Source: Aureimonas glaciei
GTDB taxonomy: Bacteria > Pseudomonadota > Alphaproteobacteria > Rhizobiales > Rhizobiaceae
Length of the DNA stretch: 64,000 bases
Assembly: GCF_014643375.1 (NCBI RefSeq)
Contig: NZ_BMJJ01000003.1
Coordinates: 485,105-549,104 of the forward strand
Direction: 5' to 3'
Shown here: in pieces, positions 1 through 9,009 of the stretch
Layout: every line of letters begins with the position of its first letter
Position numbering within the stretch: position 1 is the first letter of the stretch
Notes under the pieces: model-generated
Told to the model about the DNA's origin: nothing
The model's input: the letters and a program-made list of their open reading frames with translations, nothing else
Database searches by the model: none
Translations under genes and position numbers: made by a program

Positions 1-1513
1 AGAGCGCAAAGCCCGCCGCTGTCACGAAGCCGCCGATCGACGAGACGAGGTTGGGTATTTCCCAGCCGAAGCCGGCGGGAAAGCTCGCCCAGCGGCGCGG
101 CATGCCCATCAGGCCGGTGACGTGCATGATGAAGAAGGTCGCGTTGAAGCCGATGAAGATCAGCCAGAAGGCGAGCTTGCCGACGCCGTAGAGCGGCTGA
201 CGCCCGGTGAAGTGAGGCAGGTAGTAGTAGGCGGCCGCGAGCATCGGGAAGATAAAGCCGCCGACCAGAACATAGTGCATGTGCGCCACGACGAAATGCG
301 TGTCGTGCACCTGCCAGTCGAACGGCACCATGGCGAGCATGACGCCGGTCAGACCGCCGCAGACGAAGACGAAGAAGAAGCCGCAGAGATAGAGCATGGG
401 CACGCTCATCTTCGGCCGGCCGGCCATCAGCGTGCCGATCCAGAGAAAAATCTGGACGCCGGTGGGAATGGCGACGAGACCGCTCGCGGCCGAGAAGAAG
501 GCCTGCGCCAGATGCGGGATGCCGACCGTGAACATGTGGTGCACCCACAGGCCGAAAGAGAGGAAGCCCATGGCCATGATCGAGACGACGATCCAGGAAT
601 AGCCGAGGAGTTGCTTGCGGGCGAGGACGGGCAGGATCGTCGACACCATGCCGGCCGCGGGCAGGAAGATGATGTAGACCTCGGGGTGCCCGAACAGCCA
701 GAAGAGATGCTGCCAAAGCAGCGAGTCGCCGCCGCGCGTCGGGTCGAAGAAGGGCAGGTCGAAGGCCCGCTCGAGCTCGAGCAGCACCGAGCCGAGGATC
801 AGCGGCGGGAAGCCGATGAGCATCATCCCCGCCGTCACCAGAATGTACCAGGCGAAGATCGGCATGCGCTGCAGGCTCATGCCGGGGGCGCGGAATTTCA
901 GGATCGAGACGGTGAGTTCGACCGCTGCCGCGATCGCGGAAATCTCGACGAAGGTGACGCCGAGGAGCCAGACGTCGGCGTTGATGCCGGGCGAATGGCG
1001 GCCGGAAGAGAGCGGCGTGTACATGAACCAGCCGCTGTCGGGCGCATAGCCCGCCAGGAGCGCGACGATGAGGATCGCTCCCCCGAAGACGTAGCACCAG
1101 AAGCCGAGTGCGGTCAGCCGGGGGAAGGCGAGGTCGCGGGCGCCCAGCATCTTCGGCAGGAAGTAGATGGCCAGCCCCTCGAACATCGGGATGGCGAAGA
1201 GGAACATCATCACCGTGCCATGCATGGTGAAGATCTGGTTGTAGAGCGCCGGGCCGACGAAGGCGCTGTCGGGCGACGCCAGCTGGGCGCGGATCAGCAT
1301 GGCCAGGGCGCCGCCGATCGCGAAGAAGACGAAGGCCGCGATGATGAAGCGGCGGCCGAGCACCGTATGGTTCACCGAAGACAGCCGCCCCCAGCCGCGG
1401 GGCGTGTGCCAGATGCGTTCGAGCTCCCGCTCGGCCGAGCTCGCGCCTTTCGGCGCCTGGGTCAGCGCCGCGCCGACATCGGCGGGAAGGCCTTGGATGG
1501 GGGTGTCGCTCAC
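1..1513 (-). CDS. coxA: Cytochrome c oxidase subunit I (3' end beyond window)
   Basis: Haem-copper oxidase catalytic subunit of the inner membrane, reducing O2 and pumping protons. The 504 codons present contain the CuB histidine-tyrosine motif HPEVYI, the HH pair following it and the haem-ligand motif VVAHMHY near the end, plus many hydrophobic helices. It starts at GTG (1513-1511), overlapping the TGA of coxB as GTGA, so the two are translationally coupled. The stop lies outside the window. Whether a subunit III domain is fused at the C-terminus cannot be seen. The family and reading frame are certain; the exact oxidase subtype (aa3 versus an alternative oxidase) is inference. Confidence 0.95.
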   Translation of the reverse strand, partial: MSDTPIQGLPADVGAALTQAPKGASSAERELERIWHTPRGWGRLSSVNHTVLGRRFIIAAFVFFAIGGALAMLIRAQLASPDSAFVGPALYNQIFTMHGTVMMFLFAIPMFEGLAIYFLPKMLGARDLAFPRLTALGFWCYVFGGAILIVALLAGYAPDSGWFMYTPLSSGRHSPGINADVWLLGVTFVEISAIAAAVELTVSILKFRAPGMSLQRMPIFAWYILVTAGMMLIGFPPLILGSVLLELERAFDLPFFDPTRGGDSLLWQHLFWLFGHPEVYIIFLPAAGMVSTILPVLARKQLLGYSWIVVSIMAMGFLSFGLWVHHMFTVGIPHLAQAFFSAASGLVAIPTGVQIFLWIGTLMAGRPKMSVPMLYLCGFFFVFVCGGLTGVMLAMVPFDWQVHDTHFVVAHMHYVLVGGFIFPMLAAAYYYLPHFTGRQPLYGVGKLAFWLIFIGFNATFFIMHVTGLMGMPRRWASFPAGFGWEIPNLVSSIGGFVTAAGFAL

Positions 1514-2214
1514 GGGGTGGCCTCCTTGGCGGGGGCGCCGGCTTCTCGGCTCGCCGCGGCCAGCGCCGCTTCGAACGCCGCCGCCTCGTGCGCGATGGCC
1601 TTGAACGTCATCGTGGTGTGCCCGACGCCGCAGAACTCGGAGCAGACCCCGCCGAACGTGCCCGCACGGTCGGCCTCGAGCCGGATCGTGTTCACATGCC
1701 CCGGGATCGCGTCGATCTTGCCGCCGAGCCGCGGCACCCAGAAGGAATGGATCACGTCGGTCCCGATGACGCGGATGTCGACGGGACGGCCGACCGGAAG
1801 ATGCAGGACATTCTCGGTTTCCGCGCCGCCTGGATAGCGGAAGGTCCAGGAAAACTGGCGCGGAACGGCCTCGACGACAGTGGCGCCGCTTCCAGGATGC
1901 GGCAGCAGGCGTTCGCCCGTCGTCAGCGCGAAGACGAGCAGCGCCGTCAGCACCACGCCCGGAAAGGCCAGGCCGCCCCAGACCAGCCAGCGCTGGGGCG
2001 GAATGGATGCGCCGCGCCCGGGACGCAGGAGCGAAAAGGCGACGAGCCCCATGACGAACAGGAAGATCGCCGTCGCGCCCGACAGCATCACCCACCAGAG
2101 CAGCGCCGTGGATTGGGCGGCCGGTCCTGCCGGATCGAGGGCCGACAGGTTGCCAGCGCAGCCGCCGAGCCCACATGCCAAGGGAACGACGAAAACCGGG
2201 CCGCGACGCGACAG
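1510..2214 (-). CDS. coxB: Cytochrome c oxidase subunit II, lipoprotein-type
   Basis: Electron entry subunit carrying the CuA centre. The C-terminal cupredoxin domain shows CSEFCGVGHTTM, with both cysteines, the histidine and the methionine of CuA. Two N-terminal membrane helices precede it (ALLWWVMLSGATAIFLFV and the next segment). The best N-terminus is a lipoprotein signal ending LGGC, but the only start codon placed just before it is CTG at 2214. The next upstream start in frame is ATG at 2319, which would run 87 bases into the opposing DUF2231 gene. The 234-aa version is chosen for its signal peptide. The gene is followed by coxA with a GTGA overlap. Confidence 0.85.
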   Translation of the reverse strand: MSRRGPVFVVPLACGLGGCAGNLSALDPAGPAAQSTALLWWVMLSGATAIFLFVMGLVAFSLLRPGRGASIPPQRWLVWGGLAFPGVVLTALLVFALTTGERLLPHPGSGATVVEAVPRQFSWTFRYPGGAETENVLHLPVGRPVDIRVIGTDVIHSFWVPRLGGKIDAIPGHVNTIRLEADRAGTFGGVCSEFCGVGHTTMTFKAIAHEAAAFEAALAAASREAGAPAKEATP

Positions 2215-2232
2215 GCCCGACCAGGAGCTGCC

Positions 2233-2733
2233 ATGAGCAAGACGACGTCCCCCGCCAGCCCCGTGATGCGCAAGGTCGCCGAGAAGGATGTGAGTTCGGC
2301 GATGGCGATCGCCGGTCATCCCATCCATGCCATGGCCGTCCATTTTCCCATCGCCCTGGCGATCGCGACACTCGGCGTCGACGTCTTCTACTGGTGGACG
2401 GGCGATCCGTTCTGGCTGCGGGCGGGCCTGTGGTCGGCCGGCTTCGCCTTCGCCTTCGGCGTCGCGGCGGGCCTCGTCGGCACGGCCGAGCTTCTCTTCG
2501 TGCCGGGCATCCGCTCGCGCGCGGCCAGCTGGACGCATGCGATCGCGGCGATGATGTTCATCTCCATCTGCGGGATGAACTGGGTGGTGCGCCTCGCCGA
2601 ACCGAGCTCTGTCCTGCCGCTGGGGCTTGGACTGTCTGTGCTCGGCGCGATCTTCACGGGGCTGGCTGGCTGGCATGGCGGAAAGCTGATCCTGCATCAC
2701 GGGGTCGGCATCATGGTGTCAGACCAGGAATGA
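2233..2733 (+). CDS. DUF2231 membrane protein
   Basis: A 166-aa integral membrane protein with about four hydrophobic segments and the DUF2231 hallmark HPIHAMAVHFPIAL near residue 28. The ATG at 2233 has an AGGAG ribosome site six bases upstream. The family is of unknown function and often sits beside cytochromes or copper proteins. The gene runs against its neighbours: its 5' end abuts or overlaps the start of coxB, and its last 23 bases overlap the end of the CopD-family gene on the other strand, so opposing transcripts should overlap at both ends. Confidence 0.85.
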   Translation: MSKTTSPASPVMRKVAEKDVSSAMAIAGHPIHAMAVHFPIALAIATLGVDVFYWWTGDPFWLRAGLWSAGFAFAFGVAAGLVGTAELLFVPGIRSRAASWTHAIAAMMFISICGMNWVVRLAEPSSVLPLGLGLSVLGAIFTGLAGWHGGKLILHHGVGIMVSDQE

Positions 2734-3217
2734 TGTCGGCCGCGAAGCTGCGCAGGCCGCCCGGCTGAAAGACGAAGGCTGGAAGAGCGTCGAGGCTGAT
2801 GTCGGGCTTGGCCAGCACCACCCAGAATATCGCGGTCATGATGCCCGACAGCGTTCCGACGCTGGCATAGACGCGCCAGCCGGCAAAACGACCGCCTTCG
2901 TCGAACACGGACAGGACGAGAAGTCCGACCCAGACGTGAAGAATGACGAGCAGGCCGACGAAGAAAAGCTTCAGCGCAAACCAGGGAACGAACAGTTCCT
3001 GCACGAGGATCAGCGCCGTCCCCGAGCCGATCGCGACGAAGGCCGCGGGCGAGATCACCGTGATGTAGGCAAACCTGGTGAACAGGTGCAGGCGGTGGAG
3101 CGAAGGGCCTTCGCCGGCCTTCCGCCTCTGGCCGAGAAGGATCGGCATCATGAGGATGCCGCCCGTCCAGACCGCCAGCGACACGACGTGCAGGAGCTTG
3201 AGCCAGACGACCGTCAC
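2711..3217 (-). CDS. CopD-family membrane protein
   Basis: A 168-aa, four-helix membrane protein beginning MTVVWLKLLHVVSLAVWTGG, the usual opening of CopD-family proteins (LH..S...W.GG). Such proteins are linked to copper handling or to haem-copper oxidase maturation. The start is GTG at 3217, overlapping the stop of the CtaG-like gene as GTGA. The longer open frame upstream is antisense-like and rejected. Its place between ctaG and coxBA supports a role in copper delivery or oxidase assembly (inference). Confidence 0.8.
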   Translation of the reverse strand: MTVVWLKLLHVVSLAVWTGGILMMPILLGQRRKAGEGPSLHRLHLFTRFAYITVISPAAFVAIGSGTALILVQELFVPWFALKLFFVGLLVILHVWVGLLVLSVFDEGGRFAGWRVYASVGTLSGIMTAIFWVVLAKPDISLDALPAFVFQPGGLRSFAADIIPGLTP

Positions 3218-3972
3218 CGGCTCGCCATCCCCAAGGCCCGCTCCCCCTCGACGAACTGCCGCAGGCGAATGAGCGCGGCGATGAGATTGGGCACGATGGC
3301 GGGGACCCACATGATCATCCCGGCCAGTTGCTGATCTTCGAGCGCCGTCAGGCCGAAGGCCTCCGTCGTCAGGAAGTGATGCGCGTAGAGCGGCACCGGG
3401 GCGAAGGTGATCAAGGCGCCCAGCAATCCCATCAGCGCGATGATCGCGAGATGGGCCAGTCCTCCCCGCAGCGCGGGCGTCTGCCGCGCCAGGAGGTCGC
3501 GCCAGACCAGGGCCGCCGTTCCGAGGAGGCTCGCTTCCATGATCCAGTAGAGGACATTGCTCGACAAGGCGGCCGCATAGGGCGCTGGTGCGTGCCAGAC
3601 CCAGACGGTCGCGACATGGATCAGGACGAGCCAGGGCAGCCGAGCGCCTGAGGCCGCTCTCCCGGCGGGAAACGCCAGCGCGAGAAGCGGCGCGGCGACC
3701 GAGATGAGAAGCAGATGATGGACGACGCGGGCCGAGAACAGGGCCGACGAAAGCGCGCAGAGCGGCGAGACGAAGGCGACGAACAGCACGACGAGCGACA
3801 ACGCATACCACCGCCGCCGGTCGGCTTGCCCCGCCATCGACGAACGCATCGACCAGAGCGGCAGGGTTGCCAGCGCGAAAACGCCGAGAAGCCACGGGTC
3901 GAGGTTCCAGGCGCTCGCAAGGTCCAAGGGCGTCGGCGGAGCACCGCAGTAGGGGACGGTGAGCATCGGCAT
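3214..3972 (-). CDS. CtaG-type (caa3_CtaG) cytochrome c oxidase assembly protein
   Basis: A 252-aa protein with about seven membrane helices and the histidine-bearing segments typical of the caa3_CtaG family (ARVVHHLLLISVAAPLLAL, then LIHVATVWVWHAP). Members help insert copper into haem-copper oxidases and are distinct from the periplasmic Cox11/CtaG family. It begins MPMLTVPYCG at ATG 3972 and overlaps the downstream CopD-family gene by four bases, giving a coupled ctaG-copD pair beside coxBA. Confidence 0.85.
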   Translation of the reverse strand: MPMLTVPYCGAPPTPLDLASAWNLDPWLLGVFALATLPLWSMRSSMAGQADRRRWYALSLVVLFVAFVSPLCALSSALFSARVVHHLLLISVAAPLLALAFPAGRAASGARLPWLVLIHVATVWVWHAPAPYAAALSSNVLYWIMEASLLGTAALVWRDLLARQTPALRGGLAHLAIIALMGLLGALITFAPVPLYAHHFLTTEAFGLTALEDQQLAGMIMWVPAIVPNLIAALIRLRQFVEGERALGMASR

Positions 3973-4044
3973 CGTCGGGTTGGATCCTTGTTCGGGCAGC
4001 GTGGAACAGATCGGGTGCAGGAGCGCCTGGCGGAGTGTCGGGGC

Positions 4045-4893
4045 CTATCGGCCGCGCAGGTAGGCGTACCAGTAGGCAAGGCCGATCGACGCGCCGCCGA
4101 CGACATTGCCAAGCGTCACCCAGAAGAGGTTGTAGGCAAAGCCGAGCACCGTGACGCTGGCAAAGGCCTCCGGCGCGCTGCCGGAGGCGGTCCAGAATTC
4201 CGGCCCGGCGAAGCTGGCGATGGCCAGCGCCATCGGCACGATCGACATGTTCGCGACCGAATGCTCAAAGCCCGCGGCGACGAAGACGGTGATCGGGCCC
4301 GCGAGCGCCACGATCTTGCCGGGCACCGTCCGCGCGGCCTGGGCGACCCAGACGGCGAGGCAGACGAGCATGTTGGCGAGGATGCCCGAGGCGATCAGCG
4401 CGACGATGCCTTTGTCGACTTTCGTCCGGGCAGTTTCGAGCGCCGCGATGCCGACCGCGCCGTCACCCTGCCCATGGCCGCCTGCGCCGACGAAGAGCGA
4501 TGCGATCAGCAGCGCGCCGACGAGATTGCCCGCATAGACGAGCCCCCAGAAGCGCCACATCGTCGAAGCGTCGAGCGTTTCCCGCATCCGGTTGATCACC
4601 AGCATCGTATCGCCGGTGAAGAGTTCGGCTCCGGCGACGATGACAAGGACGAGGCCTACCGAAAAGACGAGGCCCCCCGCCACTTGCCGGAGGCCCGAAA
4701 ACCCGTCGCCTCCCGAGACCGCGACGAGATAGGCGATGGCGCCGAAAGCGACATAGGCGCCGGCGAGAACGGCGAGGAGGAAGATGTCGCCGGACGGCTT
4801 CTTCACCTTGCCCGAGAGATAATCGAGCGCAATGCGGGCGGCTTCCGGGGGCGCGGCATCGACCGCCTTCACCTTCATCGCGTCCTCGGTCAT
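4045..4893 (-). CDS. Formate/nitrite transporter family channel
   Basis: A 282-aa FNT-family protein with six predicted membrane segments. The family pore signatures are visible: GAELFTGDTMLVINRM in the first half and AAGFEHSVANMSIVPMALA in the second. FNT channels are pentameric and pass formate, nitrite, hydrosulfide or similar small monovalent anions; which one cannot be read from sequence. ATG 4893 (MTEDAMKVKA) is preferred because GGAGC lies seven bases upstream; the longer frame reads through a region without family similarity. It is followed on the same strand by ctaG after about 70 bases. Confidence 0.88.
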   Translation of the reverse strand: MTEDAMKVKAVDAAPPEAARIALDYLSGKVKKPSGDIFLLAVLAGAYVAFGAIAYLVAVSGGDGFSGLRQVAGGLVFSVGLVLVIVAGAELFTGDTMLVINRMRETLDASTMWRFWGLVYAGNLVGALLIASLFVGAGGHGQGDGAVGIAALETARTKVDKGIVALIASGILANMLVCLAVWVAQAARTVPGKIVALAGPITVFVAAGFEHSVANMSIVPMALAIASFAGPEFWTASGSAPEAFASVTVLGFAYNLFWVTLGNVVGGASIGLAYWYAYLRGR

Positions 4894-5178
4894 GCAGGGC
4901 TCCGTCGATGCAACGGTCGGACAAATCCGTTTCGCTACGGGGTTGACCTGCCTAGATAGGCCGGTCCGCCGGATTGGACAGAGATCGAGAGGCGCCAAAC
5001 TTTCGGGCCGGGCCGAAAGAGGACGCGTGGCCGCGGACGGGCCAAACAGAAAGCGTTTCTATTGCGACGACGCCATCGACTCGCATGACGGGCGGGATCA
5101 GGAGCGGTCACTTGCCGTTCGTTTCCCGACCTTCCGGGAAGGCCCGAATGCGACCGGTTGCCTCGGCGCTTGAAGGCC

Positions 5179-6201
5179 TCAGCGTTCTGCCCCGGCGGGG
5201 CCGTCGAGCACCGCGTCGGGCCGGCTGACCTGGACGGCCGTCATCGAGGTCATGCTGGCGAGTTCCTTGGTGCCGAGGCGCTTCAGCATGTCGCGGAAGC
5301 TCGGATGCATACCGCCGTCGACGTAGCTCATGGGCGTGCCGCCACGCCCTTCCGACAGGAGGACCTGGAGGGTCTTGGCGTCCTCGGCGCGCTTGGCCAA
5401 AACTTCGGGCGCGATGCTCGTCTCGAGTGGCGGACAGGCTGCGGCCGCCTCGATCGGCAGGCCGTCCTTGCGGCGGGAGTCGAACACGTAGCGACCACCG
5501 CAGGCTGCAACGTCGGGTTCCTTCCGCGTCACCTCGAAGATGTCGTAGCCGAGCTTCAGGTTGCGCCAGAAGGCGATGTTCGGATCCGCCCGGTGACGCG
5601 CCATCTGGGCCGTCGTCATCCGGAACGGGAAGGACTGGACCTGGAAGTCGCCCTGGCCGAGCGCAAAGGCCCTTTCGGCCTCGGAATAGACCTGGCCGAC
5701 GCCCTCGTCGGTCATGGCGAAGCAGCCCGACGAGGAGCAGGCGCCGTGCACCATCAGCGAGTCGCCGGTATAGCCGAGGGACTTTTCCAGCGGGTTCGGA
5801 TAGCCGAGATTGAAGGAGCGGTGGAATTTGGAGTTCGGGTTCAACTGCGCCTGGGAGACGCGGTAGAAGCCCTCCGGTGCCTGGCGATCGCCGTTCGTCT
5901 TCTTCGGCCCGAGCTTGCCGGACCAGCGGCAGAGCGGATGGGTCTTCTGGAGCGCGTAGCGGCCGTCGGCGCCGAGCTTCCAGACCTCGAGCTCGCTTTC
6001 CTCCTTGAAGATGCGAACGAGGATCGATCCGGCGGGCCGAACCTTCACGTCGGCATAGGCCGGAAAGAGGTCCTTGTAGCCCGACTCCGTCACGGACACG
6101 CATCCAGCCGCCGACATCAGACCGGCGAAGACGATCGCCAGGACTGCTGCGCGTGGAAAACCTCGTCCGACGCGTGCTCGATGTTCTGTGTGCATTTCCA
6201 T
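5179..6201 (-). CDS. Periplasmic L,D-transpeptidase (YkuD/YafK-like) lipoprotein
   Basis: A 340-aa murein L,D-transpeptidase-like protein. A hydrophobic signal ends in a lipobox (MSAAGC, Cys34), so it should be anchored in an envelope membrane. The YkuD-type catalytic motif is clear at about residues 151-166: VHGACSSSGCFAMTD, with His152 and the nucleophile Cys160. It resembles the YafK/DpaA subgroup (FPAYADVKVRPAGSI..RIFK), some members of which cleave the Braun lipoprotein-peptidoglycan link; which activity it has is unknown. It is divergent from the yceI gene. Confidence 0.85.
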   Translation of the reverse strand: MEMHTEHRARVGRGFPRAAVLAIVFAGLMSAAGCVSVTESGYKDLFPAYADVKVRPAGSILVRIFKEESELEVWKLGADGRYALQKTHPLCRWSGKLGPKKTNGDRQAPEGFYRVSQAQLNPNSKFHRSFNLGYPNPLEKSLGYTGDSLMVHGACSSSGCFAMTDEGVGQVYSEAERAFALGQGDFQVQSFPFRMTTAQMARHRADPNIAFWRNLKLGYDIFEVTRKEPDVAACGGRYVFDSRRKDGLPIEAAAACPPLETSIAPEVLAKRAEDAKTLQVLLSEGRGGTPMSYVDGGMHPSFRDMLKRLGTKELASMTSMTAVQVSRPDAVLDGPAGAER

Positions 6202-6503
6202 CCGAAGCGCTGAGTGGGCGACATCCGCCCATCATCGAGGGCGGGGCTGACGCGGACGTGACCTCGGGGGCGAGGCTGGTCGCGTGCGCCCCCAAGAGAC
6301 GGGCCGATCCGGCGGAAGTGAGGCGGCCGGCCCTCAGGGTGTCTGGTGACGGCACTCGCCATGGTCGCCGAGCCCCGACCACCCGGCGCCAGAGACGCAC
6401 TCGTGAGAGCCCCGTGAACAGTGCGTCGCAGCATTCGGTGTTCACGACCGCATCTGCGCCGTCTAGGGTCCGGCCACGACCTTCCCATTGAAAGAGAGCC
6501 CGC
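6202..6503. other. Intergenic region between divergent transpeptidase and yceI genes
   Basis: About 300 bases without a convincing gene. It must carry the promoters of both divergent genes, but I see no strong consensus element. Ribosome-site-like AAGAGAG lies just before the yceI start. Confidence 0.5.
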
Positions 6504-7112
6504 ATGAACCTCGTGAAATCCCTCATCATCGCCTCGACGGCCCTCGTCGGCGTGTCCGCTGCCTCGGCCCAGACCATCGGCGTTCCCGCGGGCAGCTATG
6601 TCAGCGACCCGACCCACACCAACGTCCTGTGGTCGGTCAGCCATTTCGGCGTCTCCAACTACATCGGCCGCTTCGACGGTATCTCCGCCACGCTCGAGAT
6701 CGACCCGGCCGACCCGACACAGTCGAAGCTCACCGCCACGATCGACCCGGCGTCGGTCGACGTGAACTACCCCGCGGAAGACAAGGATTTCGCCGCCGAG
6801 ATCGAAAGCGAAATGTTCCTCGACGCCGCGAAGTTCACCGAAATCACCTTCGTTTCGACCGAGATCAAGACCACCGGCGCCGACACCGGCACCGTCACCG
6901 GTGATCTCACCTTCCACGGCGTGACCAAGCCGGTGACGCTCGACGTCAAGATGAACGCCGCGCTGAACCCGCACCCGATGACGAAGAAGCCGGTCGTCGG
7001 CTTTTCCGCCACCGGCACGATCAAGCGCTCGGAATTCGGCGTCGCGACGCTGGTCGGGCCGATCGGCGACGACGTCACGTTGACGATCGAGACCGAGTTC
7101 GTCCCGAAGTAA
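6504..7112 (+). CDS. Secreted YceI-family protein
   Basis: A 202-aa protein with a clear Sec signal peptide (MNLVKSLIIASTALVGVSAASA, cut near residue 23) followed by a single YceI lipocalin-like domain. Visible family features are YVSDPTHTNVLWSVSHFGVSN at the start and DLTFHGVTKPVTLDVK further on. YceI proteins are periplasmic beta-barrel binders of polyprenyl or isoprenoid-type ligands and often accompany cytochrome b561. Exactly that arrangement follows: the next gene is a b561-YceI fusion, separated by an intrinsic terminator. Confidence 0.92.
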   Translation: MNLVKSLIIASTALVGVSAASAQTIGVPAGSYVSDPTHTNVLWSVSHFGVSNYIGRFDGISATLEIDPADPTQSKLTATIDPASVDVNYPAEDKDFAAEIESEMFLDAAKFTEITFVSTEIKTTGADTGTVTGDLTFHGVTKPVTLDVKMNAALNPHPMTKKPVVGFSATGTIKRSEFGVATLVGPIGDDVTLTIETEFVPK

Positions 7113-7128
7113 GGCGATCTCCCGTGAG

Positions 7129-7160
7129 AAGGGCCCGGTCGAAGGACGGGGCCCTTTTTC
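7129..7160 (+). terminator. Intrinsic terminator after yceI
   Basis: Stem AAGGGCCCGGTC / GACGGGGCCCTT (one internal mismatch), loop GAAG, followed by a run of five T. It lies 17 bases after the yceI stop and before the next start, so read-through to the fusion gene would be only partial. Confidence 0.8.
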
Positions 7161-7183
7161 GTGTCGGCGTGTTGGAGAAAACG

Positions 7184-8425
7184 ATGCAGGGCACCGTGAA
7201 GGGCTATAATGCGGGGGCGATGATCCTGCACTGGGCGATCGCGGCGGCGATGCTGTTCCAGCTCGCCGTCGGGTTCTCGATGACCCGGCTCGACCTGTAT
7301 TCCGACCCGGTGCGCTTCGCCCTGTTCCAGTGGCACAAGACCGTCGGCCTCTTGGTGCTGTCGCTGACCCTCGCGCGGATCGCGTGGCGGCTGTTCAACA
7401 CGCCGCCGGCCCACGGTCCCATGCCGTTCGCGGAGAGGGCGCTCGCCGGGCTCGTGCATTTCCTGCTCTACGCGCTGATGCTGGCCGTGCCGCTGTCCGG
7501 CTGGCTGATGGTCTCGGCGTCGCCGACCGGCATTCCGACGCTGCTCTTCCTCTCGGAGCTCCTGCCGTGGCCGCACCTTCCCGTGCCGGCCAGCGCCGCC
7601 GTCGCGGCCACGGCCGAGACCGCGCACGTCTGGCTGGCCTATTCCACCGCAGGCCTGATCGTCCTCCATGTTGCGGGCGCCCTGAAACATTCGCTCGTCG
7701 ACCGGGCGCCGTCCTTGGCGCGCATGCTGCCCCTCGGGCTTCTGCCGCGACAGTCGACGGCGCTGGTCGCGATCCCGGTGGCGGTCGCCGCCCTCGTCGT
7801 CTTCCTCGGCGGCGGATTGGCGGTCGGGCGCCATGGGGGCGAGGGGGCCGCGACGCAGGCTTCCGTTACCACCGCACCCGAGGGCCTGTCCGGCTGGACG
7901 ATCGACAAGACAGCCTCGACGCTCACCTACACCGCCCGCTTCTCCGGCAAGGCGATCGGCGGCACCGTGGGCAACTGGAATGCCGCCGTCACCTTCGATC
8001 CGGAGAACCTCGCCGCAGCATCGGCCAGGATCGTCGTCGACAGCGCCTCGGTGACCATCGACGATGCCTTCGTCCGCTCCAACCTTCCGGGCCCCGATGG
8101 ACTCGACGCCAAGACGCATCCCGAGGCCATCGTCGACCTGACCGAATTCGAGAAGACGGCGGGCGGATTTCGGGGCGAGGGGACCATGACGATCAAGGGC
8201 ACGGCCCTGCCCATCTCGGTCCCCTTCACCTTCGATCGCCAGGCCGACGGAACCGCCCATGTCGTCGGGACCGCCAGCTTCGACCGCATGGCCTACGGGC
8301 TCGGCGCCCAGAACGACGCCTCGGGCGAATGGCTGGCCCTGCCGATCGAGGTCACCTTCGATCTCGTCGCCAGGCCCTCAGTCATCGAAACTTCGGCAAG
8401 TCGCGGTCTTCCCGGAAAAGCGTAG
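7184..8425 (+). CDS. Cytochrome b561 - YceI fusion protein
   Basis: A 413-aa fusion. Residues 1-185 form a prokaryotic cytochrome b561 domain of four helices with candidate haem ligands His16, His51, His148 and His162/169. A further hydrophobic helix (about 192-215) leads to a C-terminal YceI domain (about 233-400, with the WTIDKTASTLTYT opening and FEKTAGGFRGEGTMTIKG). The ATG at 7184 has GGAG eight bases upstream; an in-frame GTG at 7124 would translate the terminator and is rejected. The layout suggests membrane electron transfer tethered to a periplasmic quinone- or isoprenoid-binding barrel (inference). Confidence 0.9.
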   Translation: MQGTVKGYNAGAMILHWAIAAAMLFQLAVGFSMTRLDLYSDPVRFALFQWHKTVGLLVLSLTLARIAWRLFNTPPAHGPMPFAERALAGLVHFLLYALMLAVPLSGWLMVSASPTGIPTLLFLSELLPWPHLPVPASAAVAATAETAHVWLAYSTAGLIVLHVAGALKHSLVDRAPSLARMLPLGLLPRQSTALVAIPVAVAALVVFLGGGLAVGRHGGEGAATQASVTTAPEGLSGWTIDKTASTLTYTARFSGKAIGGTVGNWNAAVTFDPENLAAASARIVVDSASVTIDDAFVRSNLPGPDGLDAKTHPEAIVDLTEFEKTAGGFRGEGTMTIKGTALPISVPFTFDRQADGTAHVVGTASFDRMAYGLGAQNDASGEWLALPIEVTFDLVARPSVIETSASRGLPGKA

Positions 8426-8445
8426 CGCAAGCTGCGAACGCGCGT

Positions 8446-8910
8446 CTATCGCCGCTTCGTGATGTCGGCGCCGGCGCCATGATGGTGCGGCGCGTCGACG
8501 GCACCGGTGCCCGCATCGGGAATCAGGACCAGTTCGCCATGGCGGACGCTGCGCTCGGCGATGACGTGTTCGGCGAAGTGGCGCACCTCGCGCGTCGGGC
8601 CTTTCAGGATCGACACCTCCATGCAGGTCTCGTGGTCGAGATGGACGTGCAGGCTCGAGACCGACAGGGCGTGATGGTCGTGATGGGTGTTGGTCAGGCG
8701 CCGCGACAGGTCGCGGGCGCTGTGATCATAGGTGTAGACCAGGGCCGCGACGCAGTTTCCGGCCGTGCCGGCCTCGACTTTCGCCCGCGTGAGACCCGCC
8801 CGCGTCAGGTCGCGAATGGCCTCTGAGCGGTTCTGGTAGCCGCGCTCGGCCATGATCGCATCCAGATCGGCCATCAGGTCGTCGTCGAGGGTGACGGTCA
8901 CACGCTGCAT
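8446..8910 (-). CDS. nikR: Nickel-responsive regulator NikR
   Basis: A 154-aa ribbon-helix-helix repressor. The N-terminal DNA-binding part reads [19 protein letters not shown]; the C-terminal ACT-like domain holds the high-affinity nickel ligands at the expected spacing: His77, His88, His90 and Cys96 in [10 protein letters not shown]...[11 protein letters not shown] histidine-rich tail (PHHHGAG) is extra. The start is the ATG at 8910 directly before the RHH domain; the much longer open frame upstream is antisense to nikA. It is divergent from nikA and should repress it when nickel is plentiful. Confidence 0.95.
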   Translation of the reverse strand: MQRVTVTLDDDLMADLDAIMAERGYQNRSEAIRDLTRAGLTRAKVEAGTAGNCVAALVYTYDHSARDLSRRLTNTHHDHHALSVSSLHVHLDHETCMEVSILKGPTREVRHFAEHVIAERSVRHGELVLIPDAGTGAVDAPHHHGAGADITKRR

Positions 8911-9009
8911 TTCGGGCTCTCGCGCTGGCAAAGACGGCTCACACCTGCCCCGCCAGGGCGATGGGATGCAAGGGCAGGGGGAGAAGATGGCCGTCACGCT
9001 GCCGTCGGC

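Noticed and set aside
122..1837. 571-codon plus-strand frame opposite coxA and coxB
   Set aside because: Low-complexity Arg/Glu/His-rich translation with no domains; the opposite strand encodes full cytochrome oxidase motifs.
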